From contig CM064505.1 in the NCBI GenBank assembly GCA_032716605.1, forward strand, positions 50,416,211 to 50,480,210: 64,000 nucleotides of DNA, written 5' to 3'. The notes below the pieces were generated by a model. The model saw nothing but the letters and a program-made list of their open reading frames with translations. It was not told where the DNA came from and ran no database searches. Positions 18,261 through 29,526 of the stretch are shown here, piece after piece (position 1 is the first letter of the stretch; every line of letters begins with the position of its first letter). The stretch comes from Paralithodes platypus. Its lineage: Eukaryota > Arthropoda > Malacostraca > Decapoda > Lithodidae. Position numbers and translations under genes: made by a program.

Positions 18261-21142
18261 TGTTCACCCCTTAAAATACCTTGTCTTGCCAGACTAAGTT
18301 TCTGAAGACCAACCGCCCCCATAAATCTATGTATGTTCTTCCATCCGAGAAGTAGTATGTTAAAAAAAAAACATGTCCTAATTGATAAGAAACTAAGATA
18401 CCCACGGGTACACCAGTGTATATAGAACCATTGCTCCTGTAAGACCTAGACAGCCATGACTGAAGATGTTAGCCACCATGCTATAACTTAATGCTTACCC
18501 CAACCAGAGATTGTATAGATAACCTTTTTTTTCCATTGTCTATCATTGTATCACGAAACAATAACGAAGTACCCCTACGAACTGCCGCTTTTCTTTGGTC
18601 TATATTTCATAGAAAACGCAGTTCCCAGGGACAGCTAGATCAGCAAGAAATCGTGTCAAAATAATAGTGTCCATAACCCCTCGTATTGACGAGTAATAAT
18701 ACACCATGTTTTTCTCTACTTTTATCCACAGTCAAGCACACACCTACAGTTAACCTCCCCTTCCCCACAGCCCACAGTCCACATGATCCTATCTTTTCCA
18801 GACTCATATACCACCCCGTATTTGCTCATCCCCCGGTAGCATTTGGCTAACGTACTTTCACTGTCCATTCCCCCCAAACTCCAATATCAACTGTAGCCTA
18901 ATGCCACCCCCACGCCCGGAGACCTTAGGGTCAAACTTCCACGTAGCCCCCTGAACTCTCTCTCTCATTAACACCCCGCGCTCCTCGACTCTTTTCCGAC
19001 CTAGCCTCTCCCTCATACCTCTTGAAGATCCTTGATTTTCCGTTGCTAACGCTCTCCAACCTTTTATATATACTCCTATCCAGCCTACCTTCCCTTAGTA
19101 GGCCGGAACAACATTAGAACTTTACTAACCCCTTGCATGCCATCTATTCCCTTACAACCCATTCACAACCCTGCACCCAATGATCGTCAGTGCGAGGCTA
19201 GCCGCCTCGCCAGTGACTAACTTCTATTGCCATACTTCCAGATAAATGTGGCAGAGTTAGCAACCCAGTCTCCACCACATCCAGCAAACCATACAATTAA
19301 CAACCAACCGATTAAAACCAGCTAGCCAAGGCACCTTCGGTTTTGGTATTAAGAACACCCACATCTGTCTCATAAACAGAGGGTTATTACAAACACTTGT
19401 GATATGGCAAGCCCCTAGCCACAGCCGCTGGACGACCATCCCAGAGAGAGGGCGCCCAGCTACCCCTTTTTACCCACCCGAGGAGGGAGACCCCCATCCC
19501 TGCGGAGGTATACCTGACCCCTGTTTTGACTTCCGGGTCATTGCCAGGTAGCACAGGAATTCTTCCTATCACTGAACTAACCATGCATGACTAACCCCTT
19601 TACTAACCTCTATTAACCCACAATAACCCATTCACCTTTCTTGCATACTCGGATAATCAAATTAGCACCTCAGCTATACCATAGAATGAAGACTGAGCAA
19701 AATAAGAGAGACGCCCCTATCATAGCTGTCCCAGTCCTCCCCGCAAAGTAGATCCAGTCTCCCTCCCCTCAATACATCCAGTATAGCCAAAATAGTACCT
19801 CTTACTAAGGCTCAGTTATATCACATTATGAAGGCTCCCTATAGCCATGTGCCACCACAGTAATCACCACCTTACCTAGTCCCCGTATCTATTGAGAGCT
19901 CAAATAAGTCTATAAGACTCGAGGTCCCTATGGCCTACAGGGTCCAAAACCGAGCCTATAAACCCAGCTCCAGCCCCCAGTAAAATCAGTTGAAAGATAG
20001 ACACCAACCAGTGGCTGACCCCCTGAAGTTGACCTCTAGCTCTGCCCTTGTGTTGTTCCTGAGATTTGAGATTCCAGAGCCGGCAGACTCCGTGGCAGAT
20101 TTGAGATAGAAGCATCTGTCCACGTACAAGAATCTACGTGCACCTTATAACCTTCACACACACCAGTGGGTATATAAGCGTGTAGCCAGCACCGATCGCC
20201 AAGAGATCCGTCTTGAGAACTTCCTACATATGGACCACCTGGACGGCCGCGGAACCAGTCGTTAGCCCCCAACATCACGGACGCAAGATAACCAGGACCA
20301 GACCAACAAAATACTATCCAAGATTCACTTTATTAGTGCTAACGTGTTATAGTACTAATTAGAAATTCACTCATTTATCTTTCTATGAAGTGGCTATATC
20401 TTTGCCCAGTGTAATTCATATATAACCATTCCATTTGGGAAGTACTAAGCGTATCAGTGTTTATTAATTAACAGGCGACATTAACTCTCGTAATTACCTT
20501 TATTCAGATATTATTACATGGAAGTAAAACCCTAGTGATATCTAACGTTCGCCCACTGATTTGTGTTCTACGTATTTCTGCCCTAAGAATATTAAACTTA
20601 GATCAGTACCCCCCTGAGGTTACTAGAATTCCTGTGCTCTAAAACATACGCGTGTCTAATTCTAGTCTGTGAACTACTACTTGTGCACCAGACCTGCCAG
20701 TAATAAATCTAACTAGTGAAATTGAATCTATAAGTAACATTGAGGTCTTCCAGTATATAAACTTGCGAACCAAACCAGTGATCAGAAGAGTATACCTGAA
20801 CGTTGGAAGTGGGAGACTAGGCTCCATCCAGATCCACTAATGCTAGCGGTTCATTTCTATCATTTGTCTTGTACGAGTATTCATACTTTCTTATGCTCAC
20901 TATTAACCTTCTTAAATAAATATGATCGTGTGTCGTGTTACCGTGTGTTTATTTTGTGTTCTCTATTCCTCATACCTTGTATTGTGCATGCAGCCTTATA
21001 TGCCCAGTCAGTTAGAACTCACATTACCCAAGTTAATCCTGTAGAAAAACAGGGCATAACATTGGCGGCAGCGGTGGTTCTTGATTCGGATAAAAGGTTG
21101 CATTACATTGCAAGTTTGGAACAGCCAGAACACGATAACATC

Positions 21143-21230
21143 ATGGCGCACCGTTCTCACATTCCCATCCCACATTATGATGGAGAAACTTACGAGATCG
21201 AAACGTTCATGGACATAGTGAAACCCGTAC
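21143..21230 (+). pseudogene. Gypsy-2 gag, N-terminal piece
   Basis: An ATG at 21143, about 80 bases after the primer-binding site, opens MAHRSHIPIPHYDGETYEIETFMD. This is the usual start of a capsid-like gag, where a sample of residues to be bound precedes a Trp-rich fold. It is cut off at 21231 by the poly(T) of an inverted LINE. Gag resumes at about 22835. Confidence 0.6.
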
Positions 21231-22834
21231 TTTTTTTTTTTTTTTTTTTTTTCTTTTTCTATGTGATTGAGGGAGGCAAAAGGCATAACTGCCTATAGCG
21301 AGTGCCTCCCCCATACTTGAAAGAGTGACAGGGCCAAAATCAAGGGACGTTCGAGCCAAAATGCCTGGACACACGGAGTTTGAAGCAATTTAAGTCATAG
21401 GAAGAGGGAAAGACTGATTCTGGGAGAGAGTTCCAGAGCTCAGCTGTTGAGTAGAAGAAAGTTTGAGAGTAACGTTTCACTCTTGGGTTGGAGAGTTGCA
21501 CAGAGTAGGGGTGGGATTGAGTTGCAAGACGGGTACCACGTGCCCTACGTAAAGGAGGTGGTATGCACTGCGATAGCTCTGAGGAACACTGATTATTATA
21601 GTAGCAATAGAATAGCGAGAGAGAGTCAACATTGCGGCGGAGAGAGAGAGATTGCAGAGAGTTGGTGAGTGGACGGGAGTTAATGATACGAAAGGCCTTC
21701 CTCTCAACTTTGTCTAGGAGAGCGGTGAGAGGAACCTCCCCACACATGTGAACAATACTCAATACAAGGGCGCACTATGCCCCTGTACAGAGCAAGAAGC
21801 TGTGCAGGGGAAAAGAACCCCCTAAGGCAGTTGAGCACACCCAGCTTCTGGGAGGCTGCCTTAGCAAGACTGGTAATATGGTCCTTCCAAATGAGAGCAG
21901 AAGAAAAAGAGACACCAAGAATATTGAGAGAAGATGAAGGGTTGATTTTTGTATTGTTGAAGAATAAGGGATAGTCCGCTGGGAGATCCTGACGGGTAGA
22001 TAGATGGAGAAATTGGGTTTTGGAAGCATTAAAGTTAACAAGGTTTTCTCTGCCCCAATTGGAAATAGTATTTAGATCAGAATTTAAGAGTTCTATGGCT
22101 TCATTACGTTTGTCGTTGAGGGATTGCTGGCTGGGGCGTTCTGAAAAACTAATGGAGACTACTCCATTACACTAGTAAGGTTGAGTCGTCTGCGTATGAA
22201 TGGATGGGAATTAAGGTACAGTTAAGGAGATCATTTATAAAAATTAGAAAGAGAATAGGAGATAGCACAGAGCCCTGAGGAACACCAGAGTTTATAGGGT
22301 GAGGAAGTGAACAATGGCCGTCCACAACCGCGGCTATGGAACGGCCGGAAAGGAAATTAGAGACAAAGGCACAGATGGAGGGATAGAAACCGAAGGAGGG
22401 TAGTTTAGAAATTAAAGATTTATGCCAGACTCTATCGAAGGCTTTCGATATGTCTAGTGCAATAGAAAAAGTCTCACCGAAGTCCCGAAAGGAGGATGAC
22501 CAAGAGTTAGTAAGATATAAAAGAAGATCACCAGTAGAGCGACCCTTAAGGAAGCCATACTGGCGATCTGAGAGCAGATTATGAGAAGAGAAATGCTTAA
22601 GAAATTTGGAAGCAAGAATAGTTTCAAAAACTTTAGAAAGACAAGAGATAAGAGCAATTGGACGATAGTTGGAGGGTTGAGAGCGGTCACCCTTCTTTGG
22701 GACAGGTTGAATGTGAGCAAACTTCCAGCATGAAGGGAAGATGTTAGAGGATAGACAGAGACTAAAGAGTTTGCCTAGGCAGGGAGTCAGCACGGAAGCA
22801 CAGTTTTTGAGAACAACAGGAGGAACACACTTGA
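21231..22834 (-). mobile_element. LINE-B copy 1 (inverted, poly(A)-tailed)
   Basis: Poly(T) at 21231-21252 on + marks the 3' end of a - strand LINE. The 3' UTR (CTATGTGATTGAGGGAGGC...) and RT are shared with LINE-B copy 2 at 48716-49950. This copy extends about 370 bp further 5'. It carries RT and C-terminal frames with a small insertion near 22155-22175 and a 2-base deletion near 21724 relative to copy 2. The 5' edge (about 22834) is estimated from where LINE coding stops and gag resumes; no clear target duplication was found. Confidence 0.8.
21340..22793 (-). pseudogene. LINE-B reverse transcriptase, copy 1
   Basis: The main frame (22167-22793) includes NYRPIALISCLSKVFE, LDISKAFDRVWH (catalytic Asp block), GVPQGSVLSPILFLIFIND and YADDSTL (catalytic ADD). 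The frame then shifts at an insertion near 22160. C-terminal sequence continues in 21775-22041 and 21340-21762. The pattern resembles the Jockey/CR1/I group of LINEs; the exact clade is uncertain. No endonuclease is present because the copy is 5'-truncated. Confidence 0.8.
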
Positions 22835-23696
22835 CCTAGTTTATACCACGGATGCAGAAAAAATAGCCGTGACATTAACGCACCTGGGAAAAGCCGTTTC
22901 CCTGGTTGCCTACCAAGTGCACCCTGCTCTCACATGGGACGAATTTCGCCCAATAGTGATAGAAGCCATTAAGCCTTCGTTGGGCGTTTTCGTGGCCCAC
23001 ACCCGTATCCAAGACACTAAATTCGAAGGCGATCTAGATGCCACAGTGAATAAGATCGCCCAACACATAAAAGTTTCTTTCCCCACATTGACCAGAATCC
23101 AACAAGAACAGCAGATTCTGGTCAACCTTGTATCAATATTGCCCTCAGCAGTAAAAGACCATTTCCGTGTGCACGATTTCGTCGGATACCAAAAAGATCT
23201 CATCACGATCCGACGTATTTTGGCAGTGCGCACAGAAGCACCCACCCAAATCGCTGTGATCAAGAGGTTTCCCACGCACCCGCAGCACCCCGACCATCAA
23301 AACTCCAAGAATGCCTACCCATCCTCATCCTTCCACAACAGACCCACCTACCCTTCCGGCAAGCCCCAACCCAGTAGACCCCGGTTCCAACCTACCCAGC
23401 CACGCAGAATCTTCAACCGGAACAAAACCTACAACACCTACCAAAGTAAAAACCCTACCTTAGTATTTATCAACCCCTATGATTTCCCTGCCTGTAGTGC
23501 TCAGTGTGCCCTCCATCAAATTCGTGACTCTGCCAAACCTCGCCCCTTTACTCCTCGCATTTCTGTAAATGAAGAGGAGTTGGGACAAGAGGAAGAAATG
23601 GAGGAAAGGCACACTGGGGAAATAGCCCCTATCATGACCTCAGAGGATACCGAGGAAACCCTGGAGAAGGTAAATACCGACCCCCAGGATTTTTAA
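22835..23696 (+). pseudogene. Gypsy-2 gag, main part
   Basis: The frame continues gag after the LINE-B insertion: TTDAEKIAVTLTHLGKAVSLVAYQVHPALTWDEFRPIVIEAI, then GYQKDLITIRRILAVRTEAP, a capsid-like helical region. A basic, Pro/Asn-rich nucleocapsid-like segment (PRRIFNRNKTYNTYQ) and an acidic tail follow. There is no CCHC zinc knuckle, a lack also seen in some Gypsy lineages. The stop at about 23696 is followed closely by the protease frame. Confidence 0.7.
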
Positions 23697-23713
23697 AGTA
23701 CCCCCCGCCCAAG

Positions 23714-23919
23714 ATGGCCTCGGCGGGGGACGCCATAACTGACCGCACTGCCCCCATTTATTACATGGCCAAAATCAAGGACATTCCTGTCCGCTTGTTA
23801 ATCGACACGGGAGCTGCCAAGTCATGTTTGTTCAAGTCTTATTATGATCAACACCACCGACTATTTGGCCCCTTGTTAACCACCAAAGCAGAACTAATCT
23901 CAGCTGCTGATACTTACTT
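23714..23919 (+). pseudogene. Gypsy-2 aspartic protease, N-terminal half
   Basis: MAKIKDIPVRLLIDTGAAKSCLF contains the catalytic DTGA motif of a retropepsin, which cleaves Gag-Pol. The frame reaches SAADTYL, where LINE-C inserted (TTACTT duplication at 23914-23919). The second half is at 26154. Confidence 0.8.
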
Positions 23920-26153
23920 GCCCCAATTGTGTTAATGCTAGTCATCGAGAAGAGGTCAGCAAGCTGTACAATAATATTATATCTTGTCTTACTAAGGCTA
24001 GTGACATAGTATTTCACAAGCATAACAAAAATTACTCTTTTTAACAAACCTGGGTGGAATGACCATGTTTCAGAACTATACCAGGCATCCCGAGATGCTC
24101 GTAGTGTATGGCTGGATCATAACAAACCGAGACAGGGACCCATTTTTGACATGTTCACCAGACTAAAGGCTAGATGCAAGTATGCAATCAGATATATAAA
24201 AAACAATGAAAATGTATTAAGAAGAGAAGCATTGGCCAAAAACTTTGCTAGCAAAGACACATTGGCCTTCTGGAAGGATATTAAAAAAATGCATAATAGC
24301 TGCACACCTCTACCCGTTAGTGTAGATGGGATCTCTGGTACTAATAACATAGCCAATCTTTGGAAAACACATTACCAAACTTTGTTTAACTCTGTTGGGC
24401 ACCAAGGAAATACCATTGCTGCTACAACAGAGTGTAACAAAGAAGAAAAATATGACACAATTAAAGTTACAAGTGAAAAAATCAAGGCTGCAATAAGTAG
24501 GCTAGATGCTAACAAATCCTGTGGTTTTGATGGTATATATGCTGAACATTTGAAGTACTCCTCCACTCTCCTCTTGGAGAAACTCAACAGTTGCTTTACC
24601 AGCTTTCTAATCCATGGTTTCCTACCAGAATCTATGATGTCCGTTACCTTGATACCAGTAATTAAAGACAAGGCTGGCAAAATTACATCAAAAGACAACT
24701 ATAGACCTATTGCCCTTGCCAGTATTGTAAGTAAGATACTAGAGTTAATCATGTTAGACAGAATCTCAGTGTATATCTCAACTAATAGTAATCAATTTGG
24801 TTTTAAAAAGAATCATGGTACGGACCAGTGCATCTACACTCTGAAGGAGCTAGTGGATGGGTACATCAAAATGAACAGCTCTATTTTTGCATGCTTTCTT
24901 GATGCTAGTAAGGTATTTGACAGAGTCTGCCACAATATCCTGTTTGATAAATTAGAAACAAGGGGAGTGCCATCCTATATACTGAGAATCTTGAAGTACT
25001 GGTACGCCAATCAAACATTTAATGTAAGATGGGGTAACATTATTTCGGATTCCTTTACAGTAACCAATGGAGTGAGACAGGGTAGTATTCTCTCACCTTA
25101 CTTATTCAATGTATATATGGATGAATTAAGTGATAAATTGAATAAAGAGCAGATTGGATGTTATGGTGGGAATAAAATCATCAACCATCTCATGTATGCT
25201 GATGATCTGGTCATTATTGCACCGTCTTCTGCGGGTCTGAGCAAACTTCTTGATATATGTGAATCTTTTGGTAGTAAACATTGTGTTAAATTCAACCCAC
25301 TGAAAAGTGCTGTTCTTATATTTAGATCAAAATTACTGTATAAAAGTAAACTGCCAAATTTCTCACTCAATAATCAAATTATTCAAGAAGTAAACAAAAT
25401 AAAATACCTGGGACACATTATCTCAAACGATTGCTCAGATGATGCAGATATCGGCCGTCAGCGCAGACAGCTATATTTACGTGGTAACACCATCTTGAGA
25501 AAATTCCACATGTTTAATTGGGAAACTAAAGTCACTTTGTTCCGGACATATTGTTCCTCTATGTACACGGCCCATTTGTGGTGGAAGTATAAGAGAGCCA
25601 CCATAAATGGTCTGTGTACATCCTATCATAATATACTCAAGATGTTCATTGGTCTCTCTAAATATGAAAGCACTGGTATGGTGTGCACACTGTTGGATGT
25701 GCAGTGCTGTCGGGCTGTCATCAGGAGACTGGTGTACAGCTTTTCGCAGCGACTGCAATCCTCCAGTAACACGCTGATTGTAGCTCTTTGGTCTAGTGAT
25801 CATATCTATGAATCCCGTATTATATCTCACTGGCAGAAGCTGCTGCACACATAGTATGTAATGTAATATATAGGTCTAATTGAACTATGAGCAATGATCT
25901 GTGCAATAGGTGTTAACCAACATTGAGCAATAGCCTTAGTTAGCCTATCTGTGTTATATTGTGACAAAATGTGATATGTGCTCTATTCTGTAAATAGGCC
26001 TACTGTATTTTTTATTTTATTGTGTCTTTATTAATATATCTTTGTGTATAATTATTATCTGTGCTCTGACGAGAAGTGTATGTGATATGGACCATTAGGT
26101 CGTACTGTATTTATACTGTATCTATCTTATGTGTCTGGAATAAAGAATTATTA
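23920..26153 (+). mobile_element. LINE-C inserted in the Gypsy-2 protease
   Basis: The insertion is flanked by TTACTT (23914-23919, 26154-26159). Removing it restores the protease reading from TYL to NLLGD. It ends in AATTATTATT after a TTTATTGTGTCTTTATT-rich 3' UTR. It is 5'-truncated, since no endonuclease is seen, but carries an uninterrupted RT frame of 567 codons, suggesting it is young. Unlike LINE-B it lacks a poly(A) tail. Confidence 0.85.
24151..25854 (+). CDS. LINE-C reverse transcriptase, 567 aa, uninterrupted
   Basis: This is an RNA-templated DNA polymerase for target-primed reverse transcription. Landmarks are the linker FWKDIKKMHNS and DANKSCGFDGIYAEHLK (fingers). Then come NYRPIALASIVSKILE, CFLDASKVFDRVCH (first catalytic Asp), NGVRQGSILSPYLFNVYMD and HLMYADDLVIIAPS (catalytic ADD), followed by IKYLGHIIS (thumb). 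After the thumb it carries a roughly 130-residue C-terminal region (TLFRTYCSSMYTAHLWWKY). The ATG at 24151 is internal to the original ORF, which would have carried an endonuclease upstream. LRQ/LDASKVFDRV places it near the CR1/L2/Rex1-type group; the clade is not certain. Confidence 0.88.
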   Translation: MFTRLKARCKYAIRYIKNNENVLRREALAKNFASKDTLAFWKDIKKMHNSCTPLPVSVDGISGTNNIANLWKTHYQTLFNSVGHQGNTIAATTECNKEEKYDTIKVTSEKIKAAISRLDANKSCGFDGIYAEHLKYSSTLLLEKLNSCFTSFLIHGFLPESMMSVTLIPVIKDKAGKITSKDNYRPIALASIVSKILELIMLDRISVYISTNSNQFGFKKNHGTDQCIYTLKELVDGYIKMNSSIFACFLDASKVFDRVCHNILFDKLETRGVPSYILRILKYWYANQTFNVRWGNIISDSFTVTNGVRQGSILSPYLFNVYMDELSDKLNKEQIGCYGGNKIINHLMYADDLVIIAPSSAGLSKLLDICESFGSKHCVKFNPLKSAVLIFRSKLLYKSKLPNFSLNNQIIQEVNKIKYLGHIISNDCSDDADIGRQRRQLYLRGNTILRKFHMFNWETKVTLFRTYCSSMYTAHLWWKYKRATINGLCTSYHNILKMFIGLSKYESTGMVCTLLDVQCCRAVIRRLVYSFSQRLQSSSNTLIVALWSSDHIYESRIISHWQKLLHT

Positions 26154-26577
26154 TTACTTAAATCTCCTAGGAGACACCTTGCCCCTATCAGTAACTACTC
26201 CTGCCCCCCATGCTCGTTGTTATCACACGTTCACAGTATTTTCCTCCAACTGTAAACATAACGATGGTTTCCTTGGACTTGACCTCCTTCAAAAACTCCA
26301 GGCCCAGGTTGACTGCGGCCAAAGGCTGATCTCATTCAAAAACAAATTCCAACCCAAAGCCTCTGACAAACCAATCACGCAGAAACCCATTCACAAAAAG
26401 AAAAAACACCTTCCCCCTCAACAAACCCTGAGTCAGGATTACCAAGTTGCAGCTAGCACTAAGGTGACTCCTAAACCCTCCCCTTGCCCCGAGTTCTCTC
26501 AAAATATCACCCAATTCAGTAAAAAAAATGCCTCAACAAACGAAAGAAGACAAGTCCAAGCAACTCCCTCTCGGTAA
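26154..26577 (+). pseudogene. Gypsy-2 protease C-terminal half and spacer
   Basis: After the LINE-C 3' duplication the frame reads NLLGDTLPLSVTTPAPHARCYHTF, then GFLGLDLLQKLQAQVDCGQRLISF. The ILGxDFLxxxxAxID-type block is the usual second half of a retropepsin. A Lys/Gln/Pro-rich spacer follows and stops at about 26577. Confidence 0.7.
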
Positions 26578-26694
26578 TCCCCTCAATTCTCGTAACTCTG
26601 TCCAGGATAAATCCTCCCATGTTTTCAGGACAGACTCTGATATGTAACCATAATTCTATCAAATGTTTATGTACACATGTTTCCAGGGAAAATG

Positions 26695-29429
26695 CCGACC
26701 TATGTACCCAACAATGTTTCCCCCATGCCCCCAGAAATGTTCAGCTATCCCACAACCAACAAAATTTCCCTTGTGACAGTTTTCCGTCAGTAGCTCCCCT
26801 CCCCCCCCCCCCCCCCCCCCCCCCACCCACACAATTCACACCCCTAGAAAACTTCACAACCCCACACTTGACTCGCCCTCTCATAACAAACAAACTCACC
26901 AGTCCCAGATAACCTTTAACCAGACCGTTACTGCCACCAAGAAAATTCCCCACATTCGTCCTGTTAACAACCCCAAATCAATACACCAGTCCTCCACCAA
27001 TAACCCCTGTTCTACACCTAACTCTTCCCCCACCAACCCTCCGCAGTCCCACCAACAAATCCCGTTTTCTAACTCGCTCACCTCTAACCACCCTGGACCC
27101 AGATTCACTAACGGTCGTACGATCCGAAAACTCCCTTACCGTTCCCTTACGTCTCAACGCTGGTATTCACGAAGCGTCGTAGCGGCCATCTTTGATCGTA
27201 GGAAGCCCCTAAAATCCCCTTTCGCAAAGGGTGGTCCAGACCACCCTTACATGAATTTGACCCGGATATAGGTACACAAATATCGATAACACAACCCGCG
27301 ACCATAACAAATTCGTCTGCAGTATAGCTCTTTATGACACACTAAGTCATTATTGAGGCAATAATAGCGCAATATGATTGTTAACTTGTGTTTACAACAC
27401 CATTAATGCATTTAATACAAAGTATGAATACATTTGTATCCTTAATGTGTTATGACAGGCCGAATTAAGCTATGAATAGCCTACATATGCCAGCCTAGAC
27501 CTAGTCAAGGTTAATTGATGCAGAAATGCATGTGCTGCGACAACACGTAGCCTACCATTACTGTAGTAGATTTTAATCCTCATTTATTGCGGAAATGTTT
27601 TATTCCAACTCCCCACCACCTCTGAGTTAGATTAGGGTAGCCTATTCCTCAACAAATTTGAAAGTATCACAGGAACAAAATGATGAAAAGAATTACCCTA
27701 GGCCTAGCCTAAAAAATGAATAAATAATAAACGCTGTGTGAATAATTTTGTTTAGCCTAGCCTAGGCTATAACCTAGGTTTATTTTGAAAAGTTAGGGCT
27801 ATTTAGGCTAGACAAGTTAGGCCTATGTATGGTATTTTGGTTAGGCTAGCAATGCCTAGATGGGTTTGATTAGGGTAGCCTATTTCCTCAAATTTGAAAT
27901 TATCACAGGAAAAACATTATGAAAAGAATTACCCTAGGCCTAGTCTAAACAACAAATAATAGGCTAGCCTATATGGTGTGAATATTTTGTTTAGCCTAGC
28001 CTAGGATATAACCTAGGTTTATTTTGAAAAAGTTAGGGCTATTTAGGCTAGAAAAGTTAGGCCTACGTATGGTATTTTGGTTAGGCTAGCAATGCCTAGC
28101 TTGGTGTAGCCTAAGCATGGTAAAGTAGAAGCCTAGCAGGTTAAGATGGTGTTTGCAGGCGTACCGTCCTCATTGTTAACTAGCTGTTATTAGTCCCATG
28201 CTGGTAATATTTGATGATGGCAATAAGTCATGGGAGGTGAGGGGGACAAAGCCCCCCTCAACCTATCATTATTTCCCATGGCCAACTGTTGGATAATAGA
28301 TTGAGGAGGCCTATACTAGGCCTATTTTGAAAAGGTAGATAGGCCTTGAGGTGTTGTGAATACAAAAAAAAACCCTAGGCCTATTTTGAAATATTAGGCC
28401 TAGGCTAAGTCTGGCATTTTGGCTTGGCTAGAACTGCCTGTGTAGGCATAGACATAGTAAAGTCTGGCATTTTGGTTTGGCTCGCCCTGTCTAGGTGTAG
28501 ACATGGTAAAGTAGAACAATATACTGTGGTTAAGGTATAAATAATACACTCCCAACTAGCCTAACATATGATATCAATGATCAATCCGTCGAAAATCCTT
28601 TAACTTGGGCCACTAACAGACTTCCCTGTAGCCTAGCTAGGCTAATTTCTTATCATCAATTCACAAGATACTCTATTCTTCTTCCTGCTGGCTGTGGTGG
28701 ATCGAATTAGCCATGCTAAACAATGACAAGCTCATAAATTAAAGTATATTAGGTTCTTCTTGGCGCTTCGGTCATATGGGTGACATATTGTTTATTTACA
28801 AAGGCCAAGCGCCTGATTGGTCAAGAGAAGCCTCGGTGAAAATAACCGAAAGGGAGCCGTAAGGGAGCTCAACGATGCGTTCGTGAATACACCTTCCGCA
28901 CTCCCTTAGGAACGATCGTAGGTTGCTGTACGACATCGCACGCTACGACCGTTAGTGAATCTGGGTCCTGACCCGCCCGCACGCGCCGTTAATCCTCCCC
29001 TCACGCGTGCCGACCGAGGGACACAACTATGTTCCCACCATGCCCCCAGAAATGTCCAGCTATTCCACACCCACCCCAATCCCCCTTGTGACAGTTTTCC
29101 GTCAGTAGCTCCCTTCCACCCCCACACAATTCACACCCCTAGAAAACTTCAAAATCCCCCACTTAACTCGCCCTCTCATGACAAACAAAACCACCAAATC
29201 CTTATAAACTCCAAACAAACCGTCACTGCCACCGACAAAACTCCCCAAATCCGTCATTCTAACCACCACCCATCCTTACATCAGTCCTCCACCAATAACC
29301 CATCTTCTATACCTCACTCTTCCCCCACCAACCCTCCACAGTCCCTCCAACAAATTCCGTTTTCTAACTCCCTCACACCGCGCCCCACTGATCCTCCCAC
29401 ACGCGCCGTTAATCCCCCCCTCACGCGTG
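26695..29429. repeat. ~430-bp tandem duplication in the Gypsy-2 spacer, split by element B
   Basis: Unit 1 (26695-27095 plus 28971-29009) and unit 2 (29010-29429) both contain CCATGCCCCCAGAAATGT, TTGTGACAGTTTTCCGTCAG, CACACCCCTAGAAAACTTC, CAACAAATTCCGTTTTCTAACT-like sequence and end near CACGCGCCGTTAATCC...TCACGCGTG. Element B inserted into unit 1. A C-homopolymer (26805-26824) lies in unit 1 only. The reading here is Pro/Thr/Asn-rich with no recognised domain. Confidence 0.75.
27096..28967. mobile_element. TIR element B copy 1, 1872 bp, non-autonomous
   Basis: It starts GACCCAGATTCACTAACGGT and ends with the inverse. It is flanked by CTG (27093-27095, 28968-28970), a 3-bp target duplication. 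Subterminal modules (CTCCCTTACGG-type, TATTCACGAA) recur on both sides in inverted order. The interior is full of CCTAGGCTAGCC-type runs and has no ORF. A reversed second copy spans 39971-53786. It is probably mobilised by an unseen relative; the superfamily is not identified. Confidence 0.85.
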
Positions 29430-29526
29430 ACCCCCACCAAAGTGACCTTTCCCCTCTTATGCGTACCAAGCACCTGCTCGCCAGTCAATCCCCCACCATC
29501 ATTAGCCCAGCTGTAGTTCAAGATAA

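Larger units (their letters stand above)
14438..21061 (+). repeat. Gypsy-2 left LTR, enlarged by a TRIM and a LINE
   Basis: It aligns end to end with 34189-37391 once the TRIM (14747-15699), the RTE-like LINE (15898-18260) and their 5-bp duplications are removed. That leaves 3298 bp against 3203 bp on the right. The 95-bp surplus equals one additional unit of a tandem repeat (three units here, two there). The first about 175 bp overlap the C-terminal codons of ORF3. Confidence 0.85.

Noticed and set aside
18359..21061. LTR start at TGTTAAAAAAAAAACATG (18359 and 34686)
   Set aside because: The repeat between the two copies extends upstream to TAAAATGCCCC (14438 and 34189), and only that start gives a matching target duplication (ATAAC).
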